Shown here: piece after piece, positions 54,101-64,000 of the stretch
How the letters are laid out: each line of letters opens with the position of its first letter
Numbering within the stretch: position 1 is the stretch's first letter
Assembly (NCBI GenBank): GCA_013399875.1
Contig: VXAZ01003462.1
Coordinates: forward strand, 82,968 to 146,967
Length of the DNA stretch: 64,000 nt
From: Gymnorhina tibicen
Lineage: Eukaryota > Chordata > Aves > Passeriformes > Artamidae
Direction: 5' to 3'
Notes under the pieces: model-generated
The model's input: the letters and a program-made list of their open reading frames with translations, nothing else
What the model was told of the DNA's origin: nothing
Databases searched by the model: none
Program-made: the position numbers and the translations under genes

Positions 54101-56564
54101 TCCTGAATCAGGCTCTTTGTGCTTCCTCCAAGACATCAGGAGCTAAGCATGAGTCAGTATACACAGGGTAAGCACGGTGGACTTGCACTGGTGCATAACC
54201 TCCTGGGACTTCAGGAGCTGCTCACCTTCACAGAGCAAAGCAATGCCTCAGGTGCCTTCCCAAGAATCACAGGGTCTGAACTTGGATGCAGCCCCAGTGT
54301 TTCCCTCCCCAGGAAGTACCAGGAGATGCCCACGGGTCAGGTCACAGGCAGGCTCCAGGTCTCAGTGTTAAGTCACACCTCGTCAGGGCTAAGCAAACAC
54401 AAGAGGAGACTCGAGGCACAGCAAGGCTGACTTTGCACTATGTTTACAATCTAACATTTTTCTTTGATGGCTTTTAGGCACTTAACTTTTCATTTGTAAT
54501 GTTGCAGCAGCATACAATCATCTCCTTGCTCCAAAAATGAGGGAGAATTCAGAAACACCAAGACAAAAGTGATGTGTGAACTCAGTGACTCACATCTCTG
54601 ACTTGCACAGCAGGTCAGCCTGAGCCTCAGCAAAGAGGAGGAGATACATCTCTGCAGTGGCTGCCCAACGAGACAGATATGACAAGGTACCTCAAGATGC
54701 TTGAGCATAGTTTAAGGTGCTTCAACTGGTTTCAGTGCAAAATAACATTTCCACCACCAGTATCACAGTGAACCATTAAGAACCTTGGGCAACTCTATAT
54801 CACAGGAGGGGTTTTGGGGACAGTAAATGCAAGATGGGAAAGTACCTGTGGATGACAGAAGTGCCACTTAGATTAAATGCAAGAAAACTTACATGAATAC
54901 AAGTGTAAACCAGCACAGTGTCAAAAAATGGAAAACTTAATGTCTCATAGCAGTGTTGCCAGGTCTTTTTACAAGCTTCTGGCTAATTGAGCTTTAAAAA
55001 AAATCTCAGTTGCTGGAGTCTTTTGACTGTGGTAGGATGTCATCTTACACTTCAAATACCAGTTGGACTGGTAGTCTTTTTGGCTGAGTATAAATACCCC
55101 TAAATTGTGACTTAGGGACTCAGAAACTAAAAGACAAATAAAAAGAACTCCACATTTATTGATTTCAAAGCACTTCTGACTCTTAATTCAACTGACTCTT
55201 CAAAGGCCCACATTGCATTCTGTGAAGTCTTCAATTTTAGCTCATCTGAGTATCTTACACATGCTCAGTGTAAGGTTTTTCTCCACATAGCAAGTATATG
55301 ACAGGCATAAGGGTAGGAGTAATCCCATATGCGCATATTAATACACCCCTGCGTTCTCTGAAGATATCGGGAATGTGGATGTCAAAAAAGAAAGTCCCTA
55401 AGTATAAAGATGTCAGTGGTTTCTTGTAGGGGTTGGTTGTTTCGGGTTGTGTTTTTTTTAGTTTACGACAAGTTAAGATGTAGCGCTGGGCATGTCTTCA
55501 CTGCAAGTCCCCAGCCTGCCATTGTGCTGCCTCAGGGTTAGTCTGGGGCAAGAAGAGCCTCACAAAACCAGTTTGAGACAAAAACTGGTGCTATCTCAAA
55601 ACTGTGAGTGGCTCCACTGGCCAATGCTCCTGTCTGGATGGCAGCAGCACTCCACCACAAATGCTTTTCTTCACTGTCAATGGGCAATTCAGAGAACAAC
55701 ACAATCCCTCGTCTGCTGGCTCATGTTCGAGTTGGTTCCAACTCCCAATTATCCAGGCTTGGCTTAACTCAGAGAGTATGTCTGAAGCGCTTCAGCAGCA
55801 GCAGTAACAGCAGCTGGGCAGTCCTGCTGGAGGAGTGCTGTCAGTCGATGGCGTGGCCGTGTGCTGGGGACCATCTCCTGTATCCCTGTCAGAAACATCG
55901 CCTTCCTCTCCACCACACAGAGGGATTTCAGAAGATGCCCAGCAAGGGTTGGGATTACACAGGGGGGAGGACGTCTAAGCCGTGGCAAAGAGAGGTCTCA
56001 ATGGGGCACCACTGGCAGCGAGAATTAATGAGAAGTGAGATACAAACCCATCCATCTTTGTCTCACATTTCCCAGCCTCAGAGACAGTAACTGCTCTAGT
56101 GGCAAGAAAGGGTTTGCAGGATGTATGGCAGAATGGTTGGTGTTTGCTTACACTTATTTTTTTTAGTGGGAGAAAGGGGACAATGCAAAGTTTCAGAGTC
56201 CCCCTAGTTCCACTTAAATCCAAGCAGATCACTGTGTGATTCAACTAAACATACCTGTGCCTGTGCAGGTCAGACAGTCACCTTTGTGCTTTCACAGCAG
56301 AGCAGGCATCTGTCAATCCTCCAATATGTGCTTCAGGCCTGGCTTATATATGTCTAAGTGATTAATTAATCTCTGTGCAGCAACTGGAAAATGTAAAGTG
56401 CTACATAAAAGATAAGTATTACTATTACTAAATCTGTATTCGACGAGTGTGACTTGACATAAAGTGGCAGGTTTTATCTTACTCATTGCTACTATCTGAG
56501 AGAGGCCATTGACAGCAAATTTCTGCAGCATAATTTATTCCACAGACAGAGTGGGGTAAGTGGT
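51177..56564. other. Intergenic DNA, nothing recognised
   Basis: No exon, RNA gene or known transposon can be supported. Reading frames up to 160 codons (55608-56090, +) occur in a locally GC-richer segment; they lack homology I recognise and overlap other open frames. Confidence 0.45.
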
Positions 56565-56890
56565 GCACGCGAGCAACTTGCGCGGCGCGCACTGCGGGGA
56601 GCGCTCTGCCGACAGAATACGTGATGGGGTTTTCACACATTGCTCCACTACCTGTGACTCACAGCCCCGAGCGCGGGGGCATCAGATGGGTACGCCGTGC
56701 TCCCTCGGGAAATTTGGACTAATAAATCAATTGCGGCATATGGTAGCAGAGCCCCCAGCTAGGGGAGGAGGGTGGGGGTTTGCAGAGTGTGGCAGACTCT
56801 AATGGCAGAGGCGTGACTGGAAAGCAGTGACGCCAGGGGGGTGCTGAAGGGGCGCGGGAGAGGATGAAAGGACACGGACAGCGGCTGACA
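56565..56890. promoter_or_regulatory. Isolated CpG-rich patch, candidate promoter or enhancer
   Basis: About twenty CpG dinucleotides fall in roughly 325 bases (for example cacgcgagc, ttgcgcggcgcgcactgcgg, ccccgagcgcggggg, gggcgcgggag), while the surrounding tens of kilobases are CpG-poor. No known repeat explains it and there is no open reading frame of interest. It could be a small CpG island at an alternative or upstream first exon of the next gene, which by mammalian synteny would be AFF3 on the + strand, or an unmethylated enhancer. Function is inferred from base composition only. Confidence 0.45.
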
Positions 56891-59800
56891 GTGTGGATGG
56901 AGGGTGGTGCTGCTTAACCCTCTCCGGCTGGGCATTTCTGACAGTGCTCATTGGCCGGGTAGAAGTAGCAAGGGGGGTCAGGAAGGCAAGCTGGGAAGTA
57001 ACACAACTGGTAAATACATATATGAACTTATGCCTTGTGCACTTGAGGAGAGCCTGGTGCTCTAGGGAGTTGATTCTGACTATTCCCTCTGGACCCTATG
57101 GTAACATAAATATTTAATATTAATGATAATAACAGTGAAGAGCTTTGAAAATGGAGAACCCTGTAGGCAGTTATTTTTATTAATAGTATGGGCTATTGTG
57201 ACTTAATGGCTGCCAAATACTTTCAATTGATTTGAGTCTATGAAGCCAACCTGAGCACATGATGAAGGCTAGCAGCTTAGTGTCTCACTTAATTTCTTTG
57301 AATTTGGTCTTCATTAAAGAAAAATATGTGCTAGTGTTGCTGGCTTCTCTTTCGATTTTTTTCAACCTTTCATGCCTCTTGACATCTTTTTGCAAAATAA
57401 TGAAGGAATCAGTCCTGGCGCTTGTGCACGGAGAAACTGCTCACACGAGCATGACCTCTGCCTTCAGCCCTTGACCTGGCTTTCTCAGTCTCTGTGGCCA
57501 CAGCCTAACAGCATGCACATGTTTGACTGATGTAATGTATGCTGGAGGGTGTAAATCCACCTGGTTAGTGGTTCAAACCTCACTTTCTTAGTAAGTCAGG
57601 TGATACAAGACTCTGCTTGGATCAAGATCCCTCCCATAACAGATGCTGTCTTTTGTTTCAGCCTTCAGCCTAGCATTCCCTCTGGTCATTTCTGGTTTCC
57701 CAAAGTAGTATAGGAAGTGCCTCACTTTTAAACGGGTTTAAGTTAATAAATGACAAATACAGCCACTGTCAGGTAATGTGTCATAGCTTAAGGAAAAGAG
57801 AAAGGTCATGAGCAAACCTCAGACGCAAAATATGTGGTTTCCTTGAAAAGCCTCAAATGCACCAGGAGAAATTTTTCTTCTTGTGCCAAGCAAGGTTTCT
57901 GGATAAGTTCCCAAGCATCACTTTCTTGTGGATCTCTTGCAAAGCCCCCAGCCCTGCACTTAAAAAAATGTAGCTGGCCTCTGAATTTGCAGGAGGAACA
58001 AAATTAAAGTAGCTGTAAGGGGAAGGGTAAAGAAAAGACCTCTGAGTTTGGTTGCTTTTGGTCTTTTTATTTTTTAATTCTTGTTGAAAGATACCAAGGG
58101 TGTGAGGAAGTCCTTGCAAAAATGCAATGAGGACAGAGAGAGGCAAATGGAGGCAAATGCAGGGGAAGCATGAGGAAGAAACAAATCTGGGCTGCCAGCA
58201 TCAAACTGGTATGCTACTTCTCACCATATTCTACTTTTTTCCCCCTCATATTAGCTTATTTGGCTATCATCCTAGTTTTCAGTAGCAATCCCACACAGGC
58301 AGGCAAAGCTGGTTGTACCAGAGAAAACTGTAAAGAAATTTTGTGAGATCCAAAGTTAGCTGATGCACCAAAAAGCATGGCATGCAGTGAGTATGGTGAC
58401 CTGGAATCACTCTAGGGCCTTCAGTGAAGAGCACAGAGAAGATGCTAGTTTAACCTGGTGAAGGTCAAAAGAAAAGTGGGACCTTAAGCAGAACCTAATC
58501 AATTATCTTGTTCTGCAAGATTTTGGACACGATCTTGAAGTTCATGACAGGATTTAACACAAAACTCACTGACTGCATTTAGTTTTGGTGAAAATTGTGC
58601 TATAAGTCTCTCATTCACTTGGGAGATGTGGCTTCAAGCTTCTCAGCCACTGAGGTAGACTGTTGTCCCCAGGTGGTGTCCCATGCTTGGCCAGGGAATT
58701 TCTTTAGCAGGAGATGGGGTAATGCAAGATGGAAAGCAAGAATAAAAGCCTGAATGCAGAGGGGATGGAGAAATTGGGCAACTTCTTTTGTTGGGCATGT
58801 GTTTTCCACTGGTGGCAAAATTCCTGTTTCAACCTCTTTTCCCTCCTATCTACAACATGCCCACTTGTCCAGTGCTGGTGGGGATCACAGTGGGTTTGCT
58901 GTCCTTGGCAGCCTCCTGCCTGTGCCCATGCCTGCAGCTCATTGCTGCCAGCACTGCCTCCTGTGATGGGGCAGGGGAGAAATGCTAAACTCTGCCTGCA
59001 AGCAGCTTAGTTGTTCCATGGCCCTGCAACTTTGCATCTCTTCAGATGCTGCTCAGGTGTGCACATAGGGGTGAGATTTTTAGCTGTCTCAGCATCCCAG
59101 AAGATGTTTGGGTTGTGGGGTTTTTTTATTATTATTTCAGAAAGATATTTTTCCACTTCTTATTTCATTGTTTTATAGCCAGTCTCTTCAAATACATTAC
59201 TAGCTCTCCATTTGCAACAGACTGTGGGTGCTGTAGAGTTATTTGATTGAGTATCAAACCGTGCAATACAAAATTATTGAGTAGTCTTGTTATTGAAATA
59301 ACCCTTTGGTGTCTCTTATATTCCAATATTGGACCTCTTCCATTTACTTCTGTATAGTCCTGCATTTGGAAGTAATTTGGATCTTGGAACAGCAATGTGA
59401 AATTATTGGCTAGCCTTGTGTATAATGTAATGAGTGCTAGACATTTATAAGCTTAGCAAGTTTGTCAGGAGACTATCAGCTTCCGCTCCTCACCCTATTA
59501 CCAGAGGTGTTCTGGCTGACCCTACAGTTGCCCCAGAGTTTTAGTCATCTAGAAGTTTTGGCTTGAAAATCAATACAAGTTTCAATGATGTTCATATATT
59601 TTCAGCCATAGTAGAAATCAGTCGTCTCTGCATCCATCTGATCCTGGAAACAATGTTATCTAATGGCTGAGAGAGCAGACAGGAGCTGGGCTGGCTTGGG
59701 CATGCTCTGCTGAAATGGATTTTGAGACCTTGAATAAAGCATTTAGTTTTTGTGCTTCTTTTGTGGTCTGTAAAGTGTGTGTGTGTGTGTGTGTGTATGT

Positions 59801-62800
59801 GTGAAGAGGATGGAGGAAGGAAGCAGGGAGAAAAATATCTTCTTGAAAGGTTTCGTTATTTTGCACAAAACTCTATATGGGATGCAATTGCACACACAGC
59901 AAATAGATGCTGCTATAATAGACACTTGAAAGAGGGTCTGTCTAGAGGCGGAGTTTTGCACCACACTTGGAGACCTTTCTGATGGCAGATGAGAGAGGCA
60001 GGAATCTGTAGTAATCCATGCTGCACACACGTGCACAAATTCTTATTAAAAAGTTAAGAGAAGCTATGCCACATGCTCAAATGCCCACTGAGGACCATGT
60101 AGCTGAAGGATTCAAGCAGGACATCTTGCTTTAGCTGAGCTGCTTCCAGTGATTTACTGTGCATACGTTACTTGGACACCATTTATTTAAAATAAAAGTA
60201 AACAAATGCATGAAAAATATGATAATTGGTTCACTTCTCTAGTGTGGTCTATTCAAACTAAACAGATGTGCCTCACTTTCCAGAGAAATCATTGTTCCTC
60301 ACTCTCTCAGTTTGAAAGGTGCTTTGAACATACAGCCAAGCCACTTGATGTAGAAATGCTATCAATGAAACAGATTGGACAGTGTTTTGTTATAATTCTC
60401 TAAATATGTAGTAGTCATTGACCTACGAGTACAACAGCTATTGCCTCAATAAGGTTTTTCAGTAGTGTAGATAAACACTGCAAGTGAAGAGTTGGCTTCC
60501 ACGCTGGGTTCTGTTTCGTTTCCTGGACAGATGATGGCATTGCAGTCCTGCTGTATTCTGCAAACCCAGCCAAGGTACTCCCAGAGAGAGATCTTGATTT
60601 GATTGTGCTATGCACGCTTTAGCAGCTTAAGATTTTGCCTTTTGCTTTTCATGTCTTCAGTGAAACAGATGAATGCTATAATAGCAGTACTTTCTAAAAG
60701 GAAGACGTGAAATTCCTACATTTATAATAAAAAAGTGTTACCAACCTCATTGTAATTCAGACTTGAACTGTTCACCCTGTGCACGTCCAGAAACTCATTC
60801 TCTAATACTAGATGCAATGATCTCTGGAGGGAAGTTTTCCATCTGTTTCCTTATGATGTTAAGCTGTTAGTGCTGTTCATTATTTATTACATCTACTGGA
60901 GTATGTTAAGCTATGATTTTCTTCTTGTCTGGTATTAAGAATTTGACTTGGTTAGTGTTAAAAAAACCCTTAGGATTTGCATATTACGCATTGATATTTA
61001 GTGCATTTGGGGGGCTGGGGGGAAAGATAGGGGGCTGTAATTGCTCCCAAGCTGCTTTTGTGCTAGCAGATAATTTATATTTAATTCAGCAACACAGAAC
61101 TAAATTAAGCACTTTAAATTGAGATAAATATAGATGTGCTATATATAGGTGGAATCTGCCACCCATACTCAGATTAAGGAGTGTTATCTCTGCTTCAGTT
61201 CAGTAGGACTACTGCAGGGTAAGATGCTTCTCATTATGAGCAATGTAGACAGAATTGGGCCCATCATAAATACGTATGAGTATATATTTCACCTATATGA
61301 ATGAATGTGAGAGTGTGGGATTTATAAAATGTAGTTACCAATGTGCACATTAAGCAAAAGCTCACAGGAATATGGTCTGTTCTCCACATTTTCACATCTT
61401 CTATTACTGGAAGGTGTGGCAGACTTTGGTTATTATGTTGTTCTATGGAGAATAAATGATACATAATAAATAATTCTCTCTTTGGGGTGAGGAATGGTTC
61501 AGCCTGATTCTCCATTTCTTCACAGAAATTATTACATATTTCTGTGGGTAGATTTCTCGTTGACTTTATCCTATTTTGTCATTGGTTCCATTAAATGTTA
61601 ACAACAGTTTAGGTGTCCCAACACAGCTGGAAGGGATAGTGTTTGTGTTATTATTTGTGTCAGGATCAGCTCTTTACATCCAGCATCTTGCTCACAGAAA
61701 TGTCTTTGAAGATGTACAGAAATTAGATCAGTATCTTATTACCCTGTAATTAAAGTATCAGTTCAGGCTGTGAAACACTATCTAGATCAACCACTGAGGT
61801 TACTCTTAACAATACTGGTTCTTTTGGAATAAATATATGTGTTTCCAAACTGCATAATGGGAAGTTTTTGCATATCATTCTCACATGTAGTGTCTTTTGA
61901 TGTGATGGAGAATTGTAGATGAACTGAAATGTTCGCTTTCCTGTCATGTAGCTGGTTCTTTATCATAATATAGATGTTATTAAGATAAAATCTGTCTCTC
62001 CATATTGTAGTATTATAAAACTCAGAATTAGAAACGCTTTATCATTTCTGAAGAACAAAGACTATGACTACTTTAAGCAATATCAAAGTCAGACTACCTT
62101 TATCAGGGGGGAGCATGAAGGAAAGCACCAATATTTGCAAAGCATAAGTTAATTCTTGTCAGACTTAACACAGGATGTTTGCAATTACCAGGCAGAATAA
62201 TCACCAAATGATAAAACAAATGAGCTTTCCTAGTGCTTTTTTAAAGTGGTAGCAGAAAACAGCTACCTGGGAACATGATTGCTTGATTAAGCATCTGCTC
62301 TTTGGACTGCCAAGTCAGATGCTTCTGGGGAGTAAATAAACACTGCTTTGGCACACCAGTGGAGCTATGTTGACCAACACCTTCTAGGGTATATCTATAG
62401 GATACTAAGTTGGTAAATATAAAGGTACTATTTAGGTGTTCTGAGCACTGGAAAAAATTCTTGGGTTTGCACCCACTGAAGATCACTTCTGTAATATCGA
62501 ACTCATAGGAGCAACTTTGGAGAGAAAGTTTGCATGCAGTCATTGATAGATCACAATCTATCTTCTCACAGTGACATCACCCAGTGATTTTTTTGAAAAG
62601 GACCTGGAAAAGTGTGGTTAATCACCATACAGCCATAAAGCTCTCCTGTAGTCCTCAAAACCTACCCTCTGTGCTGAGGATCTGGAGATCATCTTTGTAA
62701 CATGTCTCTTACAAAGACCAGCTCCCCTCCCCACTTCCCAGACAGTGTTAAATGGAAGTTATGGTACTAAACGAACACCACTGGTATTCCTCCTTGCACA

Positions 62801-63690
62801 TGTTATGGCCTTGCTGCACTGTCTTGCTGCAAGAAGCAGGTTTGGTCCACCAAGCCAGCTAGCCTGTAGTTGTCTTAGGTGCAGTTAGGTGCAGTTGTCT
62901 TCTTCAGGCATCCTTCCACCATAGCTATTTTCTAAGCTGGACACATTCTTTAGTCCTGTCTGGGTGTTACCACACCCTTCCAAGAGTTGTCAGACCACCA
63001 ATAGATGCTTTGAGGTTGTGTTTCTCCATGCTGTCAGGTGAGTAGATCAATAGATAGTCATATGTGATTATCTGGGTAGTGTTCAGAGGTGGTTCAGACA
63101 TCTCTGGGTCAGACATTTCCGGTGTCCAGGCACTCAGGCAACAGCAATGTTCATGTAATTTCAATCATGGCCAGTTTCTGGATGCCTTACAATTAACCCT
63201 TTGTATCAAAGTGGATCAGGCTCTAGTTAAAATGTTTTTCAGTTTTGTTTTCTTTATATTTTGATAGCCAGTTAAACAGACAAGTGCAAGTATCCAAAAT
63301 AATTAGACTAGCTCAGATTTTACAGTATGGTTTGTAAGCTTCTCTTTCTTCACAGAAGTACATCTGTCGAGCCTCACTGAGTTTACCTGAAAACCTGTTA
63401 ACACATTTGATGTCAGGAAATGGTGTATAAAAGCATGGAGGCTGCTTCTCTGCTGCTAACAGATTTATAACATAACCTATGGCAACTGCAGCATGTTGTC
63501 CTGTATTAAAATGGATATGAATCAATGCGGACTAACCACAAATAAAATGATTTTGGTACTGATTTGGAAGGATTCGTAACTACCAATATAGTTTTAAATT
63601 ATTTTTTACAGTTGGTTCTTCAGTATTTTAAGTTCATCCCAAACATTAGCTCCCAGAGTCATGGACTCTTGTAAAAAGCCACATGACCGT
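56891..63690. other. Intergenic AT-rich DNA
   Basis: Mostly AT-rich single-copy sequence with a GT microsatellite at 59775-59803. I see no exon, RNA gene or recognisable transposon. Small imperfect tandem repeats occur at 62878-62899 and 63094-63123. Confidence 0.45.
59775..59803 (+). repeat. (GT)n microsatellite
   Basis: Eleven uninterrupted GT units (59775-59796) are followed by atgtgtg. It is likely to vary in length between individuals. Confidence 0.95.
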
Positions 63691-63691
63691 C

Positions 63692-63731
63692 AAAGAAAGA
63701 GAGAGGCAGAGAGAAAGAACAGGAGAGAGAA
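63692..63731 (+). repeat. Polypurine tract
   Basis: A 40-base run of almost only A and G (caaagaaagagagaggcaga and onward to ggagagagaa). It is low-complexity sequence with potential for unusual DNA structure. Confidence 0.7.
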
Positions 63732-63889
63732 TTCTAGCACCTACTATTTCAGGAGTAAGCTGAATGTATAATTCAAAAAGTTCCAAAACAAGTAGATGGA
63801 GTCCTTAATGGAGTCAAATAAAAATATAAGATTTTTGACTCTTAAAGCTTGCAGTGCTGCAGAGTATACCAGGAGGGTACTAGACTATT

Positions 63890-64000
63890 AGATTATTAGG
63901 GGACATACCATTTGGGATCAGGCCCAGATGGCATGGGTTTAGGAAAAGTACATCCTGCTTAACCAACCTGATCTCCTCTTATGACCAGGTGACCCACCTA
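63890..64000 (+). repeat. CR1 LINE, ORF2 reverse-transcriptase region, running off the window
   Basis: tttgggatcaggcccagatg, gcatgggtttaggaaaagta and accaacctgatctcctctta with tgaccaggtgacccaccta match the mid-ORF2 part of CR1 (product LTNLISSYDQVTHL). Because this is well upstream of the CR1 3' end, at least another kilobase of the element should continue past the right edge, unless it is rearranged. Confidence 0.75.

Noticed and set aside
55608..56090. 160-codon + strand frame
   Set aside because: Trp/Ser/Gln-rich sequence without domain features; two other frames in the same stretch are also open.

Overview
The window looks like nuclear DNA from a bird, probably a neoavian species and possibly a songbird. 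It is AT-leaning and intron-rich, and carries many 5'-truncated CR1 LINE fragments that end in the ATTCTATG-type 3' tail. It also holds two avian-type retroviral LTRs. No prokaryotic, plasmid or viral genome organisation is present.

Only one gene can be supported. Eleven phase-compatible exons on the + strand (11033-26875) encode the last 530 residues of a LON-peptidase-N-terminal-domain/RING-finger protein, best matched to LONRF2. The order is TPR repeats, variable linker, C3HC4 RING and LON substrate-binding-type domain. The first coding exon (N-terminal RING and start codon) is not visible. Positions 1-11032 read as intron 1, so exon 1 and the promoter should lie upstream of base 1. A 3' UTR of about 3.7 kb probably ends at the AATAAA at 30574-30579, which has a GT-rich element just after it.

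From about 30.6 kb to the right edge I find no coding exon. This part holds CR1 copies in both orientations, a sense ERVL-type solo LTR (36881-37442) and an antisense solo LTR with a 5-bp target duplication (43360-43717). It also has a G-quadruplex-prone tract just past the gene end, an isolated CpG-rich patch (56565-56890), simple repeats, and AT-rich single-copy stretches that resemble conserved non-coding DNA. In mammals AFF3 lies downstream of LONRF2 in the same orientation, so this desert is plausibly the LONRF2-AFF3 intergenic space; that is inferred from synteny only.

I found no convincing undescribed system. The most useful leads are the CpG patch at 56.6-56.9 kb, the missing 5' exon, the long 3' UTR with its G-rich flank, and the cleanly bounded antisense LTR.
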